A DNA stretch of 64,000 bases, from assembly GCF_009856415.1 (NCBI RefSeq), contig NZ_WMEZ01000002.1:434001-498000 (forward strand), written 5' to 3'. Of the stretch, positions 17,988-27,700 are shown piece by piece (position 1 is the first letter of the stretch; each line of letters begins with the position of its first letter). Source of the DNA: Halobacillus litoralis. Its GTDB lineage: Bacteria; Bacillota; Bacilli; Bacillales; Halobacillaceae. The translations under genes were made by a program, and so were the position numbers. The notes below the pieces were generated by a model. The model ran no database searches and had not been told where the DNA came from. It worked only from the letters and a program-made list of their open reading frames with translations.

Positions 17988-20114
17988 TTACCTATTATTC
18001 TGTAATAAACGAGCCATGAGCGTGGCAAATTCAGCTCGGTTGATTTCTTTCTTAGGTCGGAATGTACCATCTGGAAAACCTGATACGAGATCGTTGGACA
18101 CTAGGATCGAAATGGGTTCATACGACCATGTTCCCTCTTGAACATCCGTAAACTCATTCTCCTTATCGCCTGTTAACTCATAAGCACGAACAACCAAGCT
18201 CGCCATTTCTTCACGTGATAAAGCTCTGTTCGGTTTGAATGTACCGTCATCATAGCCTAGAAAGATTCCCGCTTCTTCCATCGCTCCAATATATTTCGCC
18301 GCCCAATGGTCGGGACTGACATCAGGAAAACGAGATTCTTTCAGTGGCAAATTCATCTCTTTAGCAATCATAACTGAAGCTGAGGCTCGAGTAATCGAAT
18401 CTTTGAAACCAAAAATACCATCGGGATAGCCGACCATTAATTCTTCTTCCACTAGATAATTGATATAAGATTCAGCCCATGTCCCTTTGACATCCGGGAA
18501 CGTTTGAGCTGCTGGCCCATATTCACGATTCGGAGTCGTTACATTCAGTTTGTATGATTTTGATGACCAATGATTGTAATATTCAAAGACCTGAAAGTGG
18601 TATTGGCCTTGTTCTGCTGTAAATGTGTACGATTCCTGTTCACCTTTTCCTTCATCATCAATAATGGTGCGGTCTCCTTCTTCGTTCACAAGAACACCCA
18701 CTAAGTCCATATGGTCATCCAATTGGTCAAGGCTAATCTTTGTTTCTCCATCTTCCTTAACCTCGAATGTGTACCAGTCTGAGTCCCCGGGTTTTCCAAT
18801 TCGATTGCTTACGTCTGTGCTTGTCATCTGGTAGGCATCCTCATAGATGTCCGATATGTCTGCACTTGAATCATAAGGCTGACTATTGATGGAAAGGGAT
18901 GCATCAGGAATGCCGAATCCCTCATACATATTCCAAGTCACTCCCGTAAACGTCTTCGCTGCATTTTGCATGGCCCATTCAATTTCCGAAGGATCCCAAG
19001 AAGGATGATGGCTTTTCACTAAACTTGCCACTCCCGCTACAAGAGGGGCTGAAAAAGAAGTTCCATCATTATAAGCATAGCCACCTTCAAAATGCGTGCT
19101 TACTAAATTTTGACCAGGGGCTGTCAAATCAATCCAGTCTCCATAATTGGAAAAGCTTGTTGGGCGATCCATTTCATCTGTTGCTGCAACACTGATAACT
19201 GGCCGATAAGAAGCTGGATATGCAGGTTTTGAAGAGTCATCATTGGATGCAGCAGCTACCAATACAATTCCCTTTTTATAGGCTTCATAAAGTGCCTCCC
19301 GCTCACTGTCCATCTTTTGATAACTGGAGTAGCTCATATTGATCACATCGACACCTTGGTCGATCGCGTAGTAGATCGCTTCCAAACTTGCAGAAAAACT
19401 GACGTTGCCTTCCTGTCCGGCTACTTTCAAGGGAAGGATTTTAGCTGCTGGATTCACACCGACAATTCCTTCATTATTTGCATTGGCTGTAATCAGTCCA
19501 GCAATATGGGTTCCATGGCCATGATCATCCGAGGCATCTGTTGTATCATCTAAAAAGTTATAACCAGGTAAGATCTTACCCTTCAAATCGGGATGATCAG
19601 CGTTCACTCCTGTATCCAAGACAGCGATCACCGTATCATGGGAGCCGCGCATCCCCCAAACCCCACTCATATTCAAAGGATTGAATTGCCATTGTTCCTC
19701 GTAATAAGCGTCTTGAGGTGCAGCCGTCGATGTTCTTATATAGTTCGGTTCCACCCGTTGAAGATCCGCTTCACTTTTCAGTTTCTGCAAAACATCCTGG
19801 TAATTTTGTGACTCCGGCACTTGGAGCACATGGAAATTCCGCTTACTTAGTACATTTGAAACATTTAATGGCTTCAGATTATATGTATGTATAACTTGTT
19901 GAACGGAGGTTTTACTTCCTTTCACTACTATACTACGTTGGTCTATTTGGGAAAGATCTACTCTCAATGAACTTTTTTGGTATTGTTCCTTTTCATAGCT
20001 TTCTTGGATGTTCTGAAAATCTGAAGATGCATTCACGTTCGTATGAATGAAGACACCCGACAAAGTTATCATAAAGCAAGTCATCAGGACTAAAAACAGG
20101 GGTCTTTTTATCAT
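17988..20114 (-). CDS. SLH-anchored subtilisin-like serine protease with PPC domain
   Basis: A 708-residue secreted protease. Signal peptide 1-29; a propeptide to about 130; S8 domain about 140-415 with D167 (AVLDTGVN), H200 (DHGHGTHIAG) and S353 (DGTSFSAPLVAG). A beta-rich prepeptidase C-terminal (PPC) domain lies at about 430-525 (DSDWYTFEVKEDGE). Three SLH domains (about 535-705) close the protein, with the anchoring motifs TRAS, SREE and NRAE. Strong ribosome binding site AGGAGGAAC before ATG 20114. It is divergent from the SLH-MBL-HhH gene, sharing a 176-bp promoter region. Three S8 proteases share this island but differ in accessory domains, which suggests distinct substrates. Confidence 0.93.
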   Translation of the reverse strand: MIKRPLFLVLMTCFMITLSGVFIHTNVNASSDFQNIQESYEKEQYQKSSLRVDLSQIDQRSIVVKGSKTSVQQVIHTYNLKPLNVSNVLSKRNFHVLQVPESQNYQDVLQKLKSEADLQRVEPNYIRTSTAAPQDAYYEEQWQFNPLNMSGVWGMRGSHDTVIAVLDTGVNADHPDLKGKILPGYNFLDDTTDASDDHGHGTHIAGLITANANNEGIVGVNPAAKILPLKVAGQEGNVSFSASLEAIYYAIDQGVDVINMSYSSYQKMDSEREALYEAYKKGIVLVAAASNDDSSKPAYPASYRPVISVAATDEMDRPTSFSNYGDWIDLTAPGQNLVSTHFEGGYAYNDGTSFSAPLVAGVASLVKSHHPSWDPSEIEWAMQNAAKTFTGVTWNMYEGFGIPDASLSINSQPYDSSADISDIYEDAYQMTSTDVSNRIGKPGDSDWYTFEVKEDGETKISLDQLDDHMDLVGVLVNEEGDRTIIDDEGKGEQESYTFTAEQGQYHFQVFEYYNHWSSKSYKLNVTTPNREYGPAAQTFPDVKGTWAESYINYLVEEELMVGYPDGIFGFKDSITRASASVMIAKEMNLPLKESRFPDVSPDHWAAKYIGAMEEAGIFLGYDDGTFKPNRALSREEMASLVVRAYELTGDKENEFTDVQEGTWSYEPISILVSNDLVSGFPDGTFRPKKEINRAEFATLMARLLQNNR

Positions 20115-20290
20115 GAGAGTTCCTCCTACTACTATTCTATTGCTTGTAATCTAATTGTAACATAACTACCCATTTATAAGATTTTTGTTACAAAAGTTGT
20201 CAATCTTTTACTTTTTATTTACATAACCTCTCTATAATGTTAATTTCCTAGTATTAGAGATATTAAACATAAAAAGAGGAGGAGACTTGG

Positions 20291-21934
20291 ATGAGATACT
20301 TAACAACCTGGATCATTATGCTCACCCTTTTGTTAGCTGGACAGTGGAATATGGTGAGCGCGGAAGAAACCTTTCATGATTTAGACCAGACCCCATGGGC
20401 GAAAGAAGAAATTTTATATCTGAATGAAGAAGGAATCATCAACGGTTACGGAAATGGCTTGTTTGGGCCGAGGGATCCCATTACACGCCAGCAGGCAGCC
20501 ATGATGCTCGTCAATGATTTATACCCGAACGAGACACCTCAATCTCAGCCGGATTTCAGTGACTTGGAGAATGATAGTATTTACTATGAGGCCATTGCCA
20601 TTGCGGAAGAAAAAGGACTTGTCAGTGGTTACCCAGATGGTACATTCAGAGGTTCAGCACCAATTACTCGTGCAGAAGCTTCCTACATGATCGACCAAGC
20701 CTATGACGTTCAAGGAAACGGAAATTCAGCGACATTTAATGATTTGCAATATCACTGGGCAAAAGAATCGATCGAAGAATTAGCTTCCCTCCAAATCATT
20801 AATGGTTATCGAGATGGTTCATTCCAACCACAAAAGTCCATCATTCGTGCTGAGTTTTCTGTGATTCTTGCCTTTACTATTAATGAAGATTTACGACCAG
20901 ACCCTGAAATGACGGCTCATTTCATTGATGTTGGTCAGGGAGACAGTACTCTCATCGAAACACCTTCAGGAAAAACGATCCTGATTGATGGTGGTAGAAA
21001 ATCGGCTGGAGAAGAAGTCGTGGATTACTTGTCTAAGGCCGGAATCGACACCATTGATTTACTTGTCGCCACTCACCCAGATGCGGACCATATCGGTGGA
21101 TTGATTAATGTAATGGAGAACATTCACGTAAATAAAGTGCTAGATAGTGGAAAGACGCATACGACGGATACTTATTTTGAATACCTGGATATTATTGAGA
21201 GAAAAAATATTCCTCTTGAAATGGCGGAAGAAGGTAACAGCTTAGACTTTTCACAACTGGACATTCAAATCCTTAATTCTGAAAATACATCAAGTGATAA
21301 CAATGAGTCGTCAATTGTATTGAAGGCCTCTTATGATGAGATTGATTTCTTGTTAACAGGGGATGCGACGGTAGAAAACGAACAGACGATGAGTCGTCTC
21401 TATGATGTTGAAGCAGAAATTCTCAAGGTCGGACACCATGGAGCTGATACCTCGACTTCAGGTGAATTTGTCCATTATGTAGATCCGGAAGTCGGGATTT
21501 TATCTTATGGCGACAATCATTACGGTCACCCTGAATCCGAAGTAGTGAACCGCTTATGGGATCACGGAACGGATCTTTACTCCACATGTGATACCGGTGA
21601 CATTATAGTAACTACAAATGGAACGACTTTTGATGTGCAAGGGTCTTCCTTTGATGGTAATGATGAGTGTACGACGGAAGACAATGATGGTGATTCAGGA
21701 TCTGGTGGTGGAAATGGGTCCGATGATGGAGAGGTCACCTATCCGATCAATGTAAATACCGCCGGTTTTGAATTGCTTCAGGAAATTACAGGCGTCGGTC
21801 CGACGATCGCACAAAATATCATTGATTATCGAAATGCGAATGGTCCATTTGAGACGTATAGCGAATTGTTAAATGTCAGCTATATTGGAGAAGTTACATT
21901 GGAAGAAATGCGACCGGAAATTACACTGGGGTGA
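20291..21934 (+). CDS. SLH-anchored ComEC-like metallo-beta-lactamase with ComEA-like helix-hairpin-helix
   Basis: A 547-residue predicted surface protein with an unusual domain order. Signal peptide 1-24; three SLH domains about 27-75, 87-140 and 146-200; a metallo-beta-lactamase domain about 205-452 of the ComEC/Rec2 C-terminal type, starting HFIDVGQGDSTLIETP. Metal-site motifs are intact: H262-P-D-A-D-H267, D358 in LLTGDAT and H382-H383 in VGHHGADTS, plus SYGDNHYGHP. After an Asp/Gly-rich linker (455-482) comes a ComEA-type helix-hairpin-helix, 483-547 (INVNTAGFELLQ, GVGPTIAQNIIDYR). ComEC MBL domains are linked to DNA strand degradation during uptake, and ComEA binds DNA, so a surface nuclease is the inference; phosphodiesterase activity on other substrates is possible. 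RBS AGGAGGAG. DUF3006 gene follows by 4 bp. Confidence 0.92.
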   Translation: MRYLTTWIIMLTLLLAGQWNMVSAEETFHDLDQTPWAKEEILYLNEEGIINGYGNGLFGPRDPITRQQAAMMLVNDLYPNETPQSQPDFSDLENDSIYYEAIAIAEEKGLVSGYPDGTFRGSAPITRAEASYMIDQAYDVQGNGNSATFNDLQYHWAKESIEELASLQIINGYRDGSFQPQKSIIRAEFSVILAFTINEDLRPDPEMTAHFIDVGQGDSTLIETPSGKTILIDGGRKSAGEEVVDYLSKAGIDTIDLLVATHPDADHIGGLINVMENIHVNKVLDSGKTHTTDTYFEYLDIIERKNIPLEMAEEGNSLDFSQLDIQILNSENTSSDNNESSIVLKASYDEIDFLLTGDATVENEQTMSRLYDVEAEILKVGHHGADTSTSGEFVHYVDPEVGILSYGDNHYGHPESEVVNRLWDHGTDLYSTCDTGDIIVTTNGTTFDVQGSSFDGNDECTTEDNDGDSGSGGGNGSDDGEVTYPINVNTAGFELLQEITGVGPTIAQNIIDYRNANGPFETYSELLNVSYIGEVTLEEMRPEITLG

Positions 21935-21938
21935 TCTT

Positions 21939-22178
21939 ATGCCAACGTACACAATTGATCGATTTGAAGGTAACAAGGCTGTCTTGTTGTTAAAAGGGAA
22001 CGAGGCTGAAGAAAAACTTGTAGATCGAAACGTATTACCCGAGTCTGCTAAAGAAGGAGACCTACTAGAGACATCTGACAACGGTGGTTACCGCATCCTT
22101 CATAAGGAAACCGAAAAACGCAGACAACAAGCCAAAGCAAAACTAGAAGCCCTAAAAAACCGCCCCAACTCAAAGTAA
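21939..22178 (+). CDS. DUF3006 family protein
   Basis: A 79-residue charged soluble protein starting MPTYTIDRFEGNKAVLLL and ending in a basic helix, KRRQQAKAKLEALKNR. This matches DUF3006, whose members often sit beside ComEC-like MBL hydrolase genes in Firmicutes. The start at 21939 has GGGGTGA upstream and lies 4 bp after the stop of the MBL gene, so the two are co-transcribed and probably co-translated. No signal peptide is present, so it should remain in the cytoplasm while its partner is exported. The molecular function is unknown. Confidence 0.85.
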   Translation: MPTYTIDRFEGNKAVLLLKGNEAEEKLVDRNVLPESAKEGDLLETSDNGGYRILHKETEKRRQQAKAKLEALKNRPNSK

Positions 22179-22196
22179 GAATCAATTGTAAAACAT

Positions 22197-22239
22197 TGCC
22201 ACACCAGGTCATCCATATATTGGATGACCTGGTGTGGCA
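22197..22239. repeat. REP-like palindrome, possible terminator
   Basis: Inverted repeat with 19-bp perfect arms and a 5-nt TATAT loop; each arm contains the ACCAGGTCATCC core. The same GACCTGGT/ACCAGGTC core recurs at 52.6, 53.2, 59.7 and 60.4 kb around the RAYT transposase, so this looks like a member of that repeat family. A T-rich stretch follows, so it may also end DUF3006 transcription. Confidence 0.7.
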
Positions 22240-22264
22240 TTTTATTCCATATTTTCTCATTAAA

Positions 22265-22295
22265 AAAACGCAGGAGAGATGATCTCCTGCGTTTT
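22265..22295 (-). terminator. Rho-independent terminator
   Basis: 13-bp stem AAAACGCAGGAGA with a 5-nt loop, 12 bp after the 5'-nucleotidase stop codon on the reverse strand. Confidence 0.88.
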
Positions 22296-22306
22296 CTTGT
22301 TTTTTA

Positions 22307-24511
22307 TTATTCTTCTGAAGCTACGTCTACAATACGGTCTTCAATGACTGGTGTTACCTCTCCTAGTTCAGCAACATAGTCACGGAAGTTCTCCCAGTCT
22401 GATGAACCTAGGTCTGTCACACGACCTTCGTCATAAGCGTTGGCAAAGACATCGTAACCATCTCCACCTTTAGCTGTGAATGCGTTGGTTGCAACCGTAT
22501 AAGTCACAGACTCATCTAATGCCACCCATTCTCCCTCAACATTCAGTTCAACAGATTGTACACGTTCACCAACAGCCAGGGAGCTATCGTACGTGTAGTT
22601 CAACCCAGAAACTTGCAGGAATCCACCAGATTCTTTAGGTGCATTGCTCACACTGTGCTCTAATGCTTCCATAATTTCAGCACCGGACAGTTCCATCGTT
22701 GCAAGTGTATTACCAAATGGCATAACCGTTAGGATCTCACCAATCGTAATTGGACCTTGGTCGATCGCTTCACGAATTCCGCCACTGTTTTGGAAGGCCG
22801 CAACTGTATCCGGGTTATACTCTTTCGCTTTATCCAGCATTCCATCTGTGATGAGGTTACCTAGTGCTGTTTCACTGTTACGCACACTGATTTCGTCCCC
22901 ATCTTCCAGACGTGGATTCGGGAAGGCTTCTGTAGCAACAGCTCCACTTTCCTCGTCACGGATATCCTCGATCTTGGAAGTGTATTTTTCAAGAGCGGCA
23001 GCCGCTTCAGCGTTTGCTTCTTTTTCACTTACATCAATCAAATCACCCGCGTAACCAACCACGACACCTTCATCATCGAATTCTACATCCAATGTACCGA
23101 GGTAGTCTCCATATTGACCGGCTTGAACGATGACAGTAGGGTCTTTAGGATCACCATTCTCATCGGTTGTCACTTCCACTGGTTCTGAAAGTTTCGAATG
23201 ACTGTGTCCTCCGACAATGACGTCAATTCCATCCACTTCGGCCAACAACTGGTCATTGTCATAGTTCGGGTTATCATCGTATCCAATGTGTGTCAGAGCT
23301 ACGATCTTATCCACACCAAGGGCTTCCAGCGCTTTCACTCGCTCTTCAGCTGTATCAATATAGTTATCGAAAGTAATGGCTTCAGGACTTGAGATATCCG
23401 CCGTTTCTTCAGTCGTCAATCCGAAGAAACCAACTTCTTCCCCATCTACTTCTTTAATGACACTATTGTAGATTTCACCATCTACAGGCTTCTTGCTGAT
23501 GTAGCTATTATAAAGTCCCTTCATGTTCTCATCCTGAGAGAAGTTCACGTTGGAACTTACAAAAGGAAAATTTGCTCCGTCGACGAAATCAGCAAGAGCT
23601 TTATGCCCCTCTTCACTTGAACCAAGATCGAATTCGTGGTTTCCAAGTGTCATCATATCGTAACCCATCATGTTCATGAATTCTAAATCTGCCTGGCCTT
23701 TGAATTCATTGAAATATAGAGTTCCAGAGAAAACGTCCCCCGCGTCAAGAAGAAGAGCATCCGGATTTTCTGCTCTCACTTCATTCACGGCTGTCACACG
23801 TTTAGCGACATCATCCAAGTGAGCGTGCGTATCATTGGTATGCATTAAAGAAAGTTCAAAATGTTCGTCACCTAGTGTGAATCCATACTCGTAATCTGTA
23901 TTGGCAAGCAACCAAGCGAAATCCCCTCTGCGGATATCATCTTTCGGGCCGAATTTCGTCTCACTTTGCCCACTTACAAGGTCAAGGTTATAAAGGGTCG
24001 CAATGGCCTCTTCATACCAGGCACCTTCTTGGACATCTTCAAATGGATGTTCACTTGCATCACTCTCAAGACCATAGGCTTCTACAATCAATTGAGCGAA
24101 TTCACCACGAGTCATTTCTTTTTTCGGTTGGAACGTACCATCTTCCATACCGCTGATGTACCCCGCTTCATGTAGGGCATTAATGGAGGCAGCGTACCAA
24201 TCTTCTTCATATACATCAGAGAAAGTAGAACCTTCTCCTGTTTCCATATCTAAATCAAGAATTCTGGCCATCATGACTGCTGCTTCGGCACGAGTAACAG
24301 AAGAATACAATTGGAAAGTTCCGTCTTCGTAACCGGTTACAACTCCAGCTTCAGCTAAAGCATGAATCACATCATGGTAGGTATGATCGGAAGGGACATC
24401 TGGAAATACATCCTCTGCGGATACACTTGTACCTGGGGCTACAGCTGATGCAACTAGCGCGGCACTCACTGAGGATAGGAATAAAGCACTTTTCTTATTA
24501 ACTTTCTTCAT
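22307..24511 (-). CDS. SLH-anchored 5'-nucleotidase / metallophosphoesterase
   Basis: A 734-residue surface enzyme. Signal peptide ends near residue 32 (ASAVAPGTSVSA); three SLH domains follow to about residue 200, the third degenerate (RRGDFAWLL). A calcineurin-like metallophosphatase domain starts LSLMHTNDTHAHLDD and contains LLDAGDVFSG, TLGNHEFD and IVGGHSHSK. The C-terminal 5'-nucleotidase substrate domain contains AFQNSGGIR, TVMPFGNTL and FTAKGGDGYD. The family (UshA/YfkN-like) hydrolyses extracellular nucleotides to nucleosides and phosphate. The start is the ATG at 24511 with GGAGGAG 8 nt upstream; a longer frame upstream lacks a site. The leader and SLH anchor resemble the S-layer gene next to it, suggesting shared ancestry and export route. 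Monocistronic. Confidence 0.93.
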   Translation of the reverse strand: MKKVNKKSALFLSSVSAALVASAVAPGTSVSAEDVFPDVPSDHTYHDVIHALAEAGVVTGYEDGTFQLYSSVTRAEAAVMMARILDLDMETGEGSTFSDVYEEDWYAASINALHEAGYISGMEDGTFQPKKEMTRGEFAQLIVEAYGLESDASEHPFEDVQEGAWYEEAIATLYNLDLVSGQSETKFGPKDDIRRGDFAWLLANTDYEYGFTLGDEHFELSLMHTNDTHAHLDDVAKRVTAVNEVRAENPDALLLDAGDVFSGTLYFNEFKGQADLEFMNMMGYDMMTLGNHEFDLGSSEEGHKALADFVDGANFPFVSSNVNFSQDENMKGLYNSYISKKPVDGEIYNSVIKEVDGEEVGFFGLTTEETADISSPEAITFDNYIDTAEERVKALEALGVDKIVALTHIGYDDNPNYDNDQLLAEVDGIDVIVGGHSHSKLSEPVEVTTDENGDPKDPTVIVQAGQYGDYLGTLDVEFDDEGVVVGYAGDLIDVSEKEANAEAAAALEKYTSKIEDIRDEESGAVATEAFPNPRLEDGDEISVRNSETALGNLITDGMLDKAKEYNPDTVAAFQNSGGIREAIDQGPITIGEILTVMPFGNTLATMELSGAEIMEALEHSVSNAPKESGGFLQVSGLNYTYDSSLAVGERVQSVELNVEGEWVALDESVTYTVATNAFTAKGGDGYDVFANAYDEGRVTDLGSSDWENFRDYVAELGEVTPVIEDRIVDVASEE

Positions 24512-24702
24512 TAAAATGACTCCTCCTTGAATATATAATCTGGCGGACTTCGGTCCCATTCTATGTAACTTAATAAGGGACAAATACCCCCATACATTTC
24601 TATCTTACAAGAATTTTCTATTATTTCCTACACAATTTTCATAACTTTAAAGATTTTCAAACGATTTCTTTACAAATTTTGTACTTTCAAAGAATCATAA
24701 AA

Positions 24703-24732
24703 AACCCTGCAGAGAATCTCCTCTGCAGGGTT
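24703..24732 (-). terminator. Rho-independent terminator
   Basis: 12-bp stem AACCCTGCAGAG with a 6-nt loop and a T6 run on the reverse strand, after the S-layer gene. Confidence 0.9.
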
Positions 24733-24748
24733 AATCAGCTAGATTAAA

Positions 24749-27700
24749 TTAGCGAGATGTAGAAGTTAGAGAGAAATTGATGTTATCAAGATCTGTATCT
24801 TCTACGGATACCTCTTGGTCGCCTACATAAGTACCGTCAGCGAAGACAGCTACCTCGTAGTTACCGTTTGGTACGTCTAGGGAATAAGAACCAGTAACGC
24901 CAGCATCTTTAGCAACAACATTACCATTTTCATCGATCGCTGCTACAACAACGTCTGATCCATTAAGTCCTGTAACTGTACCAGATACGTTGAATAGAAG
25001 GTCATTTTCAGTGTTTTGAACTGTGATACGCTCGTAAACTGTTTCGTTCTTACCAACGGACAGACCGAACTCTGTATCGTTGTAAACGCCAGCATCACCG
25101 TCTACACCCACTGTGTATGTTCCTTCAGAAAGGTAAGCTGGAGTTACGAAGCTACCTGCTTTAGAACTGTCTACAGAGTATACGTTATCAGCGGTTGTTG
25201 TTGGGTCATCCCACTTATCTGTAATCGTAACATCAACATCGCTTCCAGATACTTTGTTACCTAGTGTATCTACCAATGTAAGGTTAGCGATTGCTTGGGA
25301 TCCACCTTCAACAGCGAAGTTAAGCGTTTGCTCCCCTTTATTAGCAGTGATTGTATCTGTAACTGTTTCGAAGACTCCTGGTCCACGAACAACGAATGTG
25401 TAAGATCCTTCCGCTAGATCTTCATCATCACCAATCATGTAAGTACCTTTATTTGCAGCATCATCCCACTTAACTCCATCTACTGCAACTAGAGTACCAT
25501 TTTGATTGTAAACATACACATTACCAAAGACTTCTTCGTTCTCAAGATCTCCGTCATAACGTACATATCCTTCTACAGTAACTTCAGGATCTGCTTTGAT
25601 TCCGAAATCAGCTGGAGATTGATCTGTGAATTCTACAACTTCAAATTCTTCTGAAGTGTTAGATTCAAATCCTGGAGCAGATACTTTGATTGTGTACTTA
25701 CCAGGCTCAACGCTGTTAAAGAATGGTGAATCCATTGGGATAACCATATCACTGTCATCATTATCATATCTGTCTAGCTCAAGATAAGGAGATGTCTTAA
25801 CTGTTTCACCATCAGCGTTTACAAGTTCTGCTGTTACAGGAACTTGTGTACCTTCAGGAAGGTCAAGTGTATTTCCGTCATTATCCAACAATGCTACATC
25901 TGCAGAAGCCGTTCCAGCTGGTTCAACTTCTAGGGATGGAGATGTCGTCTTATCTTTTACGATAGAAACAGTTTCAGATACTGGGTTTAAGATGTACTCA
26001 CCTTCTACCTCAAACTTGTAATCTGTTGTTTCAGCTGTGTCAAAATCATAAGAAGCTACAAGAGCATCGTTATCAATAGTGTAAGTCAATTCGTTATTCG
26101 TATTAAGTGTATCCACCAATACTTCTACGCCACTTACTTCTTTATAAACATTCAATTGTCCCATGAACGTTTCACCAGTTGAATCTTTAGGGAAGCTTGT
26201 GAATGTGCTGGTAGCTGTAACTTCCTGCGCTGCTTCTAGAGAAACAGTAGAAGCTGTGTTATTTCCTTCCGTAACTTCAACAGCTACAATTTCAGTTGCA
26301 GCATTAGCATCGTTGATACGTAGGAAGTATGTTCCTGATGGAAGAGTTACTACTTCCTTACCGAATGCTTCAACCAAGTTGAATTCTGCTTCGAACTTAT
26401 CATTGCTGTTCTTAGTATCATCACTTAGGTCTGCATTATCAAGAGAAGCTAGTACACTAGATCCATCTACATCAAGAAGTTCTACGGAACCGTTTTGAGT
26501 GTTCCAAGCACCTGAGAGCTTCATAGATTCGATTTCTTTAACTGGAGTAAACTCAGTTCCAACTGTTGTAAGAGCCATGTCATCACTAGAAGTGAACTCT
26601 GTTGTAGTCTCGTGGTAAACCTCGTCAAGATTACTGCTTGAAAGGTCTTTAGATACGACTACGCGGTACTCACTGTCCGTGCTGATTTCGTTTACACGCT
26701 GCCCCAAGATGTTCTCGAATTCAACAGATGCGCGGCTATCGTCAGCAGAAACACCACTGTTATAGAATCCGTATTTACCGTCGTCTTCTGTTTCTGTAAA
26801 GCCAAGAGTTAACCACTCGTCACCGTTCTTCTCTTGAAGACTAACCATAGCACCTTCAACAGACTCACCAGTCTTGTCATCGACGATGTTACCTTCAATT
26901 GCTAGTTCACTTACGTTTACAAGCTCAAGAGAAATGTTCTCAGCCGTTTTGTGGTTACGAGTAACATTTACTTCTTCCGTCTTCGTGAAGTAACCTTCTT
27001 TGCTTACTTCGATTTCAGCTAGTCCTGGAGTTGCAGGGATAGAGTAGTAACCATTGGAATCAGCAACGACTTCTTCGTCACCGACTTTAACTGTTGCGCC
27101 AGGAGTTACGAAACCTTGGATAGCTGTATCCGCTTCAACATCAGGATCGTCTCCACCGTCACCAGGGTTATCTGGTGCGTCAAAGTCAACGGTTACTGTG
27201 TACATTTCACCTTTGTATTCAACAGTTACTTCGTTTTCACCGTCAACAAGTACTTCATCGAGATCGTACTCCATTGTTTCACCGTCAGAGAACGTTACAG
27301 AAATTGTATCTTCATCGACAACAGTCGCACTGGATACTGTTACTTCTGGAGCTTCCTCATCGAATAGGCTTCCGAATTCTTTTTCAACGTTGTAAAGCAA
27401 CCATGCAAAGTGGTCACGACGCATGTCTTCCATCGGGCTGAACTCTGTTCCTTCTTCGTTCGTACCAGAGATTAGACCGTGTGCGTATAGAGTTTCAATT
27501 GCTTCTGTGTACCAAGCATCTCCATCCACATCTTCGAAAGTAGTATCGGCAGATTTTTGTGGAATGTCATAAGCATTAACTAGAAGTACAGCAATTTGAG
27601 CACGGTTGATGTTATCAAGTGGACCGAATGTTCCATCCGGGTAACCATTGATATCACCGGAAGCTACAAGTGCGTTTACGTACTCTGCATACCAAGCTTC

